From Rhizaria sp. SCN 62-66 (lineage: Eukaryota > Rhizaria, unplaced), in the NCBI GenBank assembly GCA_001724265.1, contig MEDY01000105.1, positions 1-64,000 of the forward strand: a stretch of 64,000 bases of DNA. The letters are read 5' to 3'. How positions within the stretch are numbered: the stretch's first letter is position 1; each line of letters begins with the position of its first letter. The notes below the pieces were generated by a model. That model was not told where the DNA came from, did not search any database, and saw only the letters and a list, made by a program, of their open reading frames with translations. This document shows positions 1-10,912 of the stretch, piece after piece. A program made the translations under genes and the position numbers.

Positions 1-3000
1 CGCTGCCCGCTGCCCCCGGCAGGGCCGCCGCGCGCGCGCCGCCGCCGCGCGCCGCTGCCGCCGCTGCCGCCGCAGCCGCGGCGCAAGCGCCGCCCTCGCG
101 CCCCGCGGCCGCCACTGCGCTCTCGCGCCAGCTGCTTACACCGCCGGCCGCGCGCGCTGCCTCTGCGTCCGCCTATGCTTCTGGCGCCGCTTCGAGCGCT
201 GCAGCGCCCGCAGTGCCTGCGCCGGGCGTCGCTGGCTCCGCCCCGGCCGCGCTGCAGGCGCATCCGCCGTTTCTGGGCTCTACGTCATCAGCGTCTTCGC
301 TGTCGGCTGCAACCGCTGCAGCGACTGGCGCGGCCGCGGTTCCTGCGCTGCGGCGCGCGGCCGCGCTGCTTCGCGTGCGTGTGCCCGCGAGCGCGCTGGC
401 GCTGGCGCCGGTGTGCGCGGCCGTGCCGGCGCCCGTCGGCCCCGCCGCTTCGCTGCTGGATCGCGCTCTCCGTCGCCAGCTCACCGCGCTCTCCGCGGCC
501 CCGGTCTCAGCTTCCCCTGCGCGCACCGCCGCTGCGCGTGCGACCCGCGCTGTGGCACCACCTGCGGCTGGCCCCTTGGGCCCGACGCGGGGCATGAACG
601 ATGACTGGGACGGCGACATTGACCGCAACGGCGACACGAACTGGACCGGTATCGAAGACTGCGACAGAGACAGCGACGACGCCGCCGACTGCGGCGAAGA
701 GGACGAGGACGGCCACGGCGCGGACGCCGCGCCCGACTCGATCTACAAGGTCTGGCGTCTGCGCCGCGCCCGTGCGGCACGTGATAAGCGTGACCCCGGC
801 ACCAACGCTGATGACGGCGCGGATTGTGAGGGACGCAGCGCGACTGCGCGGCTCCGCGAGGAGCTTCTCTTTACTGTTCGCTCGCGGGAGTAGCTCTGCG
901 AGGTGCGCGATGTCAAGATCGTTGCTGCTGCGGCAAACTCAAGTGAGGCCGCTAGCACCACTGCGAGCACTGGGCACGCCAAGAGGAGGGCGCGCGCGTC
1001 CGCGGCGGCTGCGCTGCCCGCGCCGCTGGCGGTGGTGTACGCCGTGCGCGCGACGCCGCTGCTGTCCCCGCGCGCGCCGCCGGCGCCCGTGGCCGCGCGC
1101 GCCGCGGTGCCTCTGCCGGCCGCGGCCGCCACGCATGCCGCCGCACTGTCCGCGCTGTCTGTGCTGGCCGCGGCCGCGGTGCGCGACGCCCACGGGCTGC
1201 CCGCGTTCACGGCCGCGGCGGCGCTGCAGACGCTCGTGCGCGAGCAGCAGGCCGCGCTGACCGCGACAGCGGCCGCCGCGCCCAAAGCGCTCTCGGTGCG
1301 GCGCCTGCGCGCGCTGGCCGCCGCTCCCGCGCTGGCCGCGGTGCCCGCGGATGACGCCGCCGCAGTGTTATCCTGCCCGTGTCCGGTGTGCGAGTTCGCA
1401 CGCGGAGAGGGGCCCGTCGCTGCGTTTGCTGACGCATTCAATGAAACAGTAATTGCCGCGCTTGCCGTCTTCACACCCGCAGCTGCCTTGACAACACCTT
1501 TTAAGAAGGAAAGCGCTGCGGGCTCAAACGCGAGCACGAACATGAACCTGAACGCTCTCGCGCAGCCGCTGGGCACGCTGGGCCTGCGGCGCGTGCCCGC
1601 GGGCGCCGGCGCCGGGCAACTCCCGAGTGCAATGACTGGTGCCACCGGGGACTCGCTGCTGCCACGGCTGCCGCGCGTGTCGGACGACGTGACGCCGTCG
1701 CAAGACGCGATTTCGCTCTCACATGGCTTCTCATCAAACTCGTCATCGTCGTCATTGCAACCGCAGTTACCTCAATGGTCCCAGTCTCAGTCCCAGTCTC
1801 TGTCACAGCCATTACAGCAACATCTGCAGGCGGGAGCTGCTGGATTTCCGTCCTCATTCCGTTCTGCCGCAGCCCCTAATTTCGCCGGCGAGCGCGCGGA
1901 CGATAACGCGGCCGAGACAGACGCGCTCCCGGGCTCCGCTGTCAAGCGCGCGCGCCACTGGTCGTCCTCGCCCGCCGAGCCTTCGTCCCCCAGCCACTGC
2001 AGCAACGGCGGTACAAGCAGCGAGGGCGACGGGGGGTGCTGCGTGGAGCTGCCCAGCGTCGGCGTCGCGGCTGCTGCGAGAGTTCCATTGCCACCGCTGC
2101 TGGCAGATCCACGCGCGGCCACGGCGCTTGCGTCGGCCCCGTTTGCCGCTGCCGCGCGCAGCGTCTGGGGCCCTGCGCGTCGCTGCGGTCCGGGCCCCTT
2201 CCTCGCCGTGATCCCTGTGCTGCCCGCAGCGGCTGCGACGGGCGCTGACAGCAGTGCCTCAACGCGTGCAGCGCCACTGGTGTGGTGCAAGCTGCCTGTG
2301 CGGCCACCCACCGGCGCATCGCCGCTTTGCACTTGCACAAGTCCGTTATTGTCGCGGCTTTGTGCGCACTGCGACGCACTGGCCGCGGGCGAGGCCTTTT
2401 CCGACGCCTCCGCGTACGCTGCACGCGCCGCCCGCGTCCACACGTTGCTGCGCGGACTCGCTGCTGCGCTGACCTCGATTGTCTCTGCACCCGCGCGCTT
2501 GACCGCCGCACTGGCCGCGACTGGCGTAGTCAAGGGCGCGCCCGCAGCCCCACCTCTGCTGTCTGCTGCACTGTTGGCCGCGCTGGCAGCGCGCTTTGTC
2601 GCCGAGGACGGCGCTGCCGAAGCTCCACGCGACGCGGCCGCAGCCGCCGAGCGCGACGACGTCAACTCTCTGTTTTATCCCGGCGTGCTGGACTGGCTCG
2701 AGATAGTCGACGCCACCGTCAACACAGGCACTGGCAGCGGCGCGGGCAGTCCGACTGTGGGCGCGAGCATGCTGGTGAAGCTGGGGCAGCGCGACATGCT
2801 TGCGCTGCGGTGCCCGCGGCCGGGCGTGGTGCTGCCGATGTGGCTACCGGGCACCGCGAATCTGAGCGGCGCCGACGCCTTCGTCTGCGCCGGCCCGCGC
2901 GCAGTGCTTTCGGCGTTCGCGACCGGGCTCGACTACACGCGCCGCGTGCCGCTCGACGCGCTGCTCGGTAACTGGGGCCGAGCGCGCGCGCACGCCGCCG

Positions 3001-6000
3001 CTGCCGTCCTGGCGCGGCCCCGCAGCACTAAGACCTTTGCACCCACAGTCCCCGTAACTGTTGCGGCACAAAAGGCGGCAGCCACCGAGGCCATTGACGA
3101 CGAAAACGTGTTTGCACTGCCAGAACTTGAGACCACTGCAACGCGCAGCTCTAGAGACGTTACCACTGACGCCGACGTTACCATTAGCCCTGCACCTATT
3201 GATACGCTATCCCCGCGAGGGCGTCGCCGTGACCGCAGCAGCCCCTCACTGAGTGCTGCGCCCGCTCCTGGCGTCAAGCCCGCTCTGCCTGCCGCTGCCG
3301 CGCCCACTGTCACTTCAGTCACTGCCCGGCCGAATGCTCACTTGCAAGCGCAACCCCACGTGTTCACAAACTCGCCGCCGACGCTGTCGACGCGCCCCGC
3401 CGTGCCTTCGGTGCCGCTATTCTCTTCGCCACCGCTGCCTTCTCTTTCACCCTCGCATGCAGCCGCGCCCGGCCGCGCCACAGCGCAGCGCCAACGGCAT
3501 GCGGACACCGCCACAAGCGCTGCGCGGAACAACGGTCAGCATGCGCTCGCCGCGCCTTCCGCGGCCCCAGGAGACTCGACACCTGCGTCCCCAACCGTGT
3601 TTCACGGGCCTGTGCCGCGTTTTAGCCCTAGCTATAGCCCTGCTCAGCAGCGCAGCGGCCGCAGCACCGCGCACGCGTCGCCCGCGTCCGTGCGCATGTC
3701 GCCCTCGCTGCGCGCGCCGCGCCGCGTGACCGCGGACGTTGTGTTCGCCGAAGCCGACGCTGGAGTCGCGCCGCCGTCGCTTGTCTACGGCTCGCCCCCG
3801 CCACTGCCGCAGCTGACTGCGACTGCGCACGCCGTCGCGACGCCCGGCTCCCCGCGACAGAGCGCGGGGCCCGCGGTGCCGACGCCCAGCACGTTCTCTT
3901 CCCTTCTTACGCTCTCGGCCGGCGGCGCGCGCGCATACCAGCAGCTGCGGGCGCAACACCTCCCTGCCGTGGCGGCTGCGGGGGGCGGTGTCGCGACGGC
4001 GCGGGGGCGGTTCGTGGCGTTGAGCGGGGCAGACGAGACGCTTGCAGACACGGTTGACGTCGCGCTCGTGCCACGCGTCAATGCTGCTGCTGGCCCCGAT
4101 TCGATCACCGATATGTCTGCTGCTGATGTCTGGCCGAGCCCGCTGCGGACCGCACGGCCTCCGTTGACTGCTGAGCTGGTGACTGCGGCGCTCGACTCGC
4201 CCTGGGCGCGGGAGCGGTCTGCGCCTGGCACGGGACACACCGAGCTCCTCGCTGCCGCGAGCCGCGCCTCTGTCGCCGTGCTGGCCGCTTCACACGCTGC
4301 GGCCGCCGCCGACGCCGCTGCAGCAGCTACCGAAGCCGCCACCGCCCGCGAGCGTGCTGAGGCGTTCGCACGCGAGCTCGACGCCGCCGCCGACGCCGCT
4401 GTCGCGGGTGCGTTTACTGGATCAAGTCATGGTGCTGTCACAGAGACCATTAAGCAGCCTGCTGATGATGGTAAGGTCAGCATTGTTGTTGCTGAAGATG
4501 ACTCTAGGCATGACGACCTTTCCGCCGACAACCAAGAGGACAACGACGGCTCATCGAGCGGGAGTGGCTGCGGGAGCGGGAGCGAGAGCTGGAGCGACTG
4601 TGGAAGTGGCAGCGAGAGTGACGGCGAGGCGCAGAGCCCGTGGCATCCGACGCGGCCGGAGCTGCTGGTGCCGCCGCCGCATTTCACGCTTGCGCCTGCA
4701 TCTACAGCGATTCAGGCAGCGGTTGCAGGCACCGCACCCAGTTACAGGACTGCCGCTGCTGATTTCGCACCAAATGCTGCCACAGTGACGCACGCGCCGT
4801 CTGCACCGCTCGTCTCGGCGTCGCCGCTGCCGTGGCTTTGGGCTGGCTCACCGACCGCCGCGCTGGCGGCGTCGCCGCTACAGGTGCTGTTTCCGCGTGT
4901 GCAGACCTTCCTCAATGCTGCGGCCTCATCTGCGCAACAAGGCCCTTCACAGAAACCGACTGTAGGCACTCCCCCGCAGTGCATCGGTACCGTTTCTCGT
5001 ATCCCATCATTCGGCACATGCGCGCCACGCCCCTGCCCCGCGCCCGGCCCGCTGCTATTCCTGCCGACGGGCCTGCTCGCACCTGCTGTTGGCGCGGTCT
5101 CGACATGGAGCGCAGTCGCGGCTGCTCGTCTGCCGCGACAGCCATGGCAGGCTCTAGCTCCTACACACCATTCTGCGAGCACGACTCAGTCACGTTCGAG
5201 TGGGCCTCGCACCAGCATTCATTGCCCCTCTGCGACAGCTGCGCCGTCATTGTCCCCACCGTCTGGCCCCACTTTTTCTCCCACAGGCGCCGCCGCCGCC
5301 CCGATGCTTGACGGCTCTGCCCCCGCCACGCCTTCTTCCACTTTAAGCGCCACTGCGCGCGCCCATTCTGACGGAGAAGGTGACATTCTTGATGTGTCTG
5401 GCCTTGTGAATGCTATCAACCAGGCTGAGTCAGCGGCTGCAGCTCATCAGTCCCAGCCACCATAGCAGCCGCAACGACTGCCGATGGCAGCTATCATCAG
5501 CGACGTGCTGACGACTAGCTTTGAGCAATACCTCTCGTTCCTGGGTTTCCAGACCTCTGTGGCGTGCCTCAGCCATGCACAAGGACTGGCTTGCATTGCG
5601 GTGCCGTGCGATCACCGCCGCCGCGCGCGCGTCGCCAGCGTTGCTGCCGCCGCCAAGACTGCGCTAAGCGCCGCGCTTGCTACTGGCGACGCCGCGACCG
5701 CGAGCTCTGCGGCGGTTTCGGCGGCTGCGGTGATGAGCGCGGCGCTCTGCAGTGCGCTGGAGTACCCTCTGCCCGAGCGCAACGGCGAACGCGTGAGCGA
5801 GATCCTCGACGTGCTTGGCGCGCCGTATCGCGTGTGCTTCGTGGACGTGACCTCGGGCGCGACGCTGCTTGAGCTGCGGCCTGAGGACGAGCCACTTGCC
5901 GCGCAGCCGCACGCGACCGCCGCGCTCGCCGCCATTGCAGCCGCGGGGCCTGCCGCCTTAGTGAACGCAGAGGAGGTGCTTGTGCTGCTTAGCACGCCAG

Positions 6001-7553
6001 CGGAGCAGCGAGCGCGCACCGCGCAGCTGCGTGCGACGGTCACAGCTCGTGGTGGGCGCGGTGGGCATGGGGTGGGTGCACCGCCGCTTGCGATGCCGTG
6101 GCTTTCTGCACCGAGCGTAGAGCACGCGGCAGATTTGTTAAATCACGGCAGTGTCAAAACCAGTGTTGGCGCTGGCAGCGGAGGTAGCGGCAGCGTGTTT
6201 GAGACGCCTTCACGCCGTGGCCGCCACCGCCGTCCGTCCGTTGCAGGCGAGCTCATGGCCGACGACGCTGTTTACAGCCCTCACAGCCACCATCACGGCC
6301 ACGGGCATAGCGCCCACAGTCATCAACGCAGCCGCAGTGACAGTAAAACCCGCGCCGCCGTTACTCCCCGCGGTCACGGCGACGCAATCTCCGTGCCAGG
6401 GTCCAGCGCGGCAGTTGCGCGCCCGGCTCCCATGACACCGCTGCCGGCATGGTTTGAGAAGATCCGCGCGTTGCTGCAGCCCGCTTACAGCTACATTCCG
6501 AGACACTCTGTTGCTTTCCATGGCTCTTATGATTCTGGCCCATGGTTTAGAGCACACGTCCAAACTACGCACTTGTCGCAGGCTCACGCGTTGGCTGCAT
6601 TTGCGCGCTCACCGGTGCCTCGCACCCCGTTGCAGCTCACCCCGCAACCGCGTATTGCTGCGTCTGCCTACACTTCCGTTTCAGCGTCAGGTGCTCGTCA
6701 TAACACAACTTCAACGACTACCGCTGCAACAACGGCTACGAGCATGCGCGCAGTCCCATCAGCGAGCGTGCTGGGTGTGCACTGCGCGGGCGCCACGCGC
6801 GCGGCGGCTGTGCCTGCTGCCGCACTGGAGGGCGTTCAAGCGTTGCTTCTTACAGTGGACGAGATTGACTCCGGTTCCGACTCTGACTCCGGCGATGATA
6901 GCGAGAGCGATGATGATGACACAACAAGCGAGCTCTGCAAAGAGTGTGCTGACGAGTGTGTCCAAGATGAGCCTGATTGGGCTCACTCGCCATCGCATTC
7001 ACAGTCGCTGTCAGACATACAAACTCGATGTGCAGCGTGCACTCGGCGCGCGCGGCGACTGCGCGCTCGTGCACGCCTGCAACAGCGCAGTGGTGGTACA
7101 AAGAAGCAAGAACCTTTCGTAGTTTTGTGGCTCGGCACGTATGCCGGGGAAGTCGCTGCCTTCGCGGCAGGCTCCCTGACTGGTTCAAGCACGAGCTCAA
7201 TCGCAAGCTTTGCTCAGGGCCTCGGCATGGCTCCCCTCGACGCACCGTCGGCCGCAGAGAGATCGCTGCTGGCGGCATTCTCCACGGACGCGTATGAGGG
7301 CGAGAGCGCAGCGTTTGACACCGCGTTTGACCCTTTGAGTGAAGCGACGCCAGCTGAGTTTGATTTAGACACAGCTGACGCAGTGCTACTGCGGCGCAAC
7401 TGTGCGCCAGCAACAACAGCTGATTGGGACGGACAGAGCTGGGACGCTGAGCTGGCTGCTGAGGCAGCAGCAGACACGGCGGATGCAGCGTTAGCTTTCG
7501 CTGTTCAGACGGGCGACTGGAGTTGCTTCGCGAGCACCAGTGTGCTGAACTGA
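1..7553 (+). CDS. Very large low-complexity protein of unknown function, 5' partial, containing two in-frame TAG codons
   Basis: I do not recognise the family. Frame 3 is open from the left edge to a TGA at 7551-7553, giving 2516 residues if the TAGs at 891-893 and 5463-5465 are sense (residues 297 and 1821 of the visible part). With the standard code this is three ORFs in one frame; the second has no in-frame ATG until 1542, about 216 codons in. The protein is Ala/Pro/Ser-rich. It has an acidic stretch near 600-730 (DDWDGDIDRNGDTN), cysteine pairs near 1375-1390 (CPCPVCEF) and 2330-2370 (CTCTSPLLSRLCAHC), an acidic Ser/Gly stretch at 4530-4640, and a better-conserved-looking C-terminal part after 5484 (MAAIISDVLTTSFEQYLSFL; later ERNGERVSEILDVLGAPYRV). 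The Cys clusters might bind metal, but this is only a guess. An AATAAA lies about 113 nt past the stop. The continuous reading is well supported; the function is unknown. Confidence 0.7.
891..893 (+). other. In-frame TAG read as sense (probably Gln), site 1
   Basis: TAG sits between ...LLFTVRSRE and LCEVRDVKIV... in one frame. GC-rich coding composition continues on both sides. The downstream frame has no ATG for about 650 nt, so a separate gene starting here is unlikely. A short intron with its acceptor at this TAG or at the AG at 901-902 is the main alternative; the nearest GTGAGG donor (826) gives the wrong phase. Confidence 0.6.
5463..5465 (+). other. In-frame TAG read as sense (probably Gln), site 2
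   Basis: The reading is ...HQSQPP-TAG-QPQRLPMAAIISD.... Only 18 nt separate the TAG from the next ATG, and both ORFs are in the same frame with no AT-rich spacer, whereas real gene ends in this window are followed by AT-rich DNA. The flanks are Gln/Pro-rich, so Gln fits. Confidence 0.75.
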
Positions 7554-7935
7554 CGCGACACATCACAAGATTACTTACGAGGACACAGGCCGATTTGATA
7601 TCGACTTCAGATTCTATCTATCACATATTCATTACTGAGTTTGTATCGACTTACATAGTTTCAATAATAAAGCGTTATTTTTCTTCCACATCCTTTGAGT
7701 TGTCAAGTTTTCAGAGTTAGTATGACACATGAAGAAAGACATAGTCCACAAAAACACAGTCCTTCTTTCAGGCCCGAGGCCTTATGGGTATCATGAAAGT
7801 GTCGGCAGGTACGTATAAAACTTGTGATTTATTTCTTCGCCTATATACCAGGGCTACTGGCCCGGCCATCAGACAGTTCATAACAATCATGATCCTCAAT
7901 ACCTTGCGTCATCTAACGCAGCTTAAATGCGCTGC
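7554..7935. other. Convergent intergenic spacer with poly(A) signals
   Basis: AT-rich spacer between the tail-to-tail 3' ends of the unknown giant gene and RTF1. AATAAA at 7666-7671 lies about 113 nt past the + strand TGA. TTTATT at 7828-7833 (AATAAA on the - strand) lies about 103 nt past the RTF1 stop. No other gene is visible. Confidence 0.6.
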
Positions 7936-10357
7936 TCACCAGCCCGCAGTGACGGGGGCGCGCACCGTGGCGCCGGCGGCCGCGAGCCTGTTGAGCTCGG
8001 CGAGCGTCACAACGCCGCTCTGCTGCGGCGCGGGCTGGTCCGCCGCGTGCGCGCGCACGGCGCCCGGCACGGAGGGCGGCATTAACGGCCCCACGGCGGC
8101 GCGCGCGGCGCGCTCGGCGTTGGCGCGCACGGCCTCGACGTCGCTCGACACGGGCGGCAGCGCAGGCAGCGGCAGCTCCATGCCGAACGTGCGTGCCAGG
8201 CGCTCCACCAGCGGCCGCGCACGCTTGGTCCGCGCAGCGCCAGTCTCGGCACTGGCACCAGCAGTGGCAGAGGCGGCGACGGCGGCGGCGGCTCGCGCGG
8301 CGGCGGCGTCGGCGAGCTCGGCGGCGCCGGGCAGCGGCGCGAGTCCCGGCGCGGCGGTCATGGCGGCCGAGAGATGCTGCCAGTCGCGCTCGCCGACGGC
8401 GAAGAGGCGCGCGACGCGCGAGTCGAAGAGCTCCTCCTTAACGGCGTCGAGGTTCGAGTACTTGGCCCACTTGCTCTGCAGCGACTTGGCCGAGAGCTCG
8501 AAGATGCCGACCGTGCCGGACTTCTTCATGTCCTGCAGCTTCTTGGCCTGCACGCGCATGCGCGCCACCTCGAGCTGCGCCAGTTCGCGCTCGGCCTCAA
8601 CCAGCTTGGCGTGATGCACCGACTCCTGCGCCATGCGCTGGCGGTCCGCCTCGTCCGCGGGGCCCGCGCCGCCGCGCGCGAGCGCAGCCAGCTCGTCGTC
8701 GATGAGCGAGCGCAGGTGCGAGATGCGGCCCTTAAGCGTCATCCGCTCGTGCTCAAAGTCGGCGATCACCTTGCGCTCGCGCCTGCGCCGCTCCAGCTGC
8801 CGGTTGAGCGTCTCCTCGTCCCACACGAAGGTGCGGCGCAGGCGCTCCTTGGCCGAGTAGAGCGCATCCAGCGCCGCGGGCGTCGGCAGCGGGCGGCGCG
8901 CGGCCACGCTGGCGGCCAGGAACGCGCGCAGCTCCTCCTCGCCGATGCTTTGGTTGGACACGTTGAGCAGCGGCATCTCGAGCAGCTCGGCGCCGTGGCG
9001 CACGCGCAGGCGCTTGTCCGTGGAGCCCTTGCCAAAGGCGTAGCGGGCGCCGCCCGGCTTGAGGAAGACGGCGACGACCTCGGCGCAGAGGTTCTGCGTC
9101 GCGCCGTCGGGCGCCGTGCGCGCCACGCGGACAAAGAGCCCGGGCATGTAGTCGTCGAAGTACGGGTCGTCGACCATGCGCTCCAGCATCACGCGCCGGA
9201 TCTGGACGCGCTTCACGTGCTTGAGCTCCAGCGCGCGGTCGTCCTCGGCCGCGGCCACGGCAGCGGCGGCGGACGCCGCGTGGCGCGCAGTGGCCGCGGC
9301 GCCCGCGGCGGCGGCGGCGCCCGTGGTGGCCTTCTTGGTCGAGGTGGCGGCGCGCGAGTAGTCGCGGGAGCCGATGCCGCGCTCGCCGTCGGCGTCGTCA
9401 TCGTCGTCGTCGTCGTCAATGAAGCCCGCGAGATCGTCGTCGCCCGAGTCGTCGTCGACGAGCCCGGCGCCCGCGTCGTCGTCGTCGTCGTCGCTGTCGA
9501 GGTCGAGCCCGACGCCGCGGCGGCCGCCCTGCGCCTTAAGCGCGAGCAGCTTCTGCAGCTGGCTGTGCTGGCCCGCAGACATGCCCGCGCGGCCGCCCGT
9601 CGCCGACGCGCTGCGGGCGCCCATGGCCTCGCGCACGGAGCGGGACACGGCGGCCTCGTCCGCGTCGTCGTCATCGTCGTCAGAGCCCGCAGAGCGGCGC
9701 TTGCGGGAGGCCTTGGCCTTCTTCTCCTTCTTCTCTTTCTTTTCTTTCTTCTCCTTCTTTTCCTTTTTCTCCTTCTTCTCCTTTTTCTCTTTCTTCTCCT
9801 TCTTGCCCTTGGCCTTGCTCTTGTCCTTGGCCTGCGCGACGGCGGCCGCGGCGGCGCGCTGGCGCTGGTCGTTGCGGATCTGCGCCATCATCGCGCGACG
9901 TTCGCGCATTTCCTGATTCTTAAGGCCGAGGTTGTAGACGTACTCTTCGCGCTGCAGGGCGGTCATGCCGGCCATCAGCGCCTCGTCCTCAGCCTCGGAG
10001 ACCTCGCCGTCACCCGCGGCGTCGACCTGGTCATCCTCGTCGTCTCTGCGCGCGCCGCCGCCGCGGGTGGGCGCGGCGTCGCCGTCGTCGTCGGAGCCGG
10101 AGCCTGAGCCGGAGCCGCTTTCGGAGCCGGCGTCGGAGAGTTCGGACTCCGAGAACTCAGACTCGCTTCTGTTAAGGGGAATACGGGAGAGGGATGTGTG
10201 CAGGTGTGAGTCGAAGAGAGGTACATCTGCAGTGAGGGATGGGTGCGAGGGAGAGTGGGCAGAGTGAAGATCAAGGTTTTGAAACGTACCCGAGCTCAGC
10301 GAAGGCTTCAGACTCATCGCTATCACCAGAGGACTTCCGCGTAGACCTCCTGCCCAT
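7936..10357 (-). CDS. RTF1: RNA polymerase-associated protein RTF1 (Plus3 domain), 2 exons
   Basis: Subunit of the Paf1 complex, which acts in the nucleus on elongating RNA polymerase II and promotes H2B ubiquitination. Exon 1 is 10357..10290 (starts MGRRSTRKSSGDSDESEAF); intron 10289..10169 (donor GTACGT, acceptor AACAG); exon 2 is 10168..7936, TGA stop, 766 aa in total. Order: acidic Ser/Glu N-terminus; Lys/Glu repeat at about residues 146-174; Asp-rich stretches; Plus3 domain at about 336-437, with LKHVKRVQIRRVMLERMVDD, DDYMPGLFVRVA and SNQSIGEEELRAF marking the conserved chromatin- and Spt5-binding fold; then a charged helical C-terminus. The unspliced ORF (start 10326) would add intron-encoded residues; the spliced start gives the usual short basic/acidic RTF1 N-terminus and keeps phase (GG|A). 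The family assignment is firm. Confidence 0.93.
9718..9810 (-). repeat. Tandem KKE-coding repeat in RTF1
   Basis: A nearly pure polypurine (- strand) tract of 9-nt units coding Lys-Lys-Glu, with AAG/AAA wobble differences between copies. It lies between the acidic N-terminus and the Plus3 domain. It probably expanded by slippage and is kept as a charged helix. Confidence 0.85.
10169..10289 (-). other. RTF1 intron 1 (121 nt)
   Basis: On the - strand the donor is GG|GTACGT and the acceptor CCCCTTAACAG|A. It is AT/pyrimidine-richer than the exons. Splicing joins GG to A, giving GGA (Gly), and restores an upstream ATG 68 nt before the donor. Confidence 0.85.
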
Positions 10358-10912
10358 AGTGACTATAGAGAAACGCATTATAAACAAAATAAATGGAGTT
10401 AGTGAGATGTGGGGAGCGGGAGGACGTGGCCTAGGGCGACTCCGGCCCGAATGGACTGAGCGGTGGACGACGCAGATTCATCCTCGGAGCAGAGGATCTT
10501 ATTGTTGCCAATTTAAAACAATATTATTTTGAATAGATAATATAGAGCACTGAGTCATTCAAACGCATATCAAAGTCCTATCAAAACGACCGATGCTGCC
10601 GTTAGAGACCTCGCCAAGATCGCTTACGGCGGTTTGCCTGGCCAACCTCGCAACACCCACCGACTTCGCCAAAACGCAAGACAAGTCGAGCGAAATCAGA
10701 GCGTGAACGAGCATATCATGAGGTCATTGCAGGGGAGGACAGAGAGAAGAGGCATGTTTTGATATGTATAAGGGTTGTTAATACGTTGGATTTTTGTTTT
10801 TTGGTTTTCACGCGTGAGTTTTTCTCACTCTGCATGTGGTTCTTATTATCTGAAGTTTAAATATCATCTCGGGCACGGCCGCTCGGTGCGCCGCCGCGCC
10901 GCAGCGGCTGGC
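10358..10912. other. Spacer between uS15m 3' end and RTF1 start
   Basis: About 555 bp, AT-richer, holding the RTF1 promoter/leader and the uS15m 3' region (both genes on the - strand). No ORF with coding composition, no tRNA and no clear repeat was seen. Confidence 0.5.

Noticed and set aside
5466-7553. Reading the segment after the TAG at 5463 as a separate gene starting at ATG 5484
   Set aside because: Same frame, 18-nt gap, no spacer or promoter, and the same pattern recurs at four other TAGs.
8374-10107. 577-aa open frame antisense to RTF1
   Set aside because: Mirror of the RTF1 Plus3 and repeat regions, giving Leu/Val/Ala-biased sequence with poly-Leu opposite the Lys repeat; no domain.
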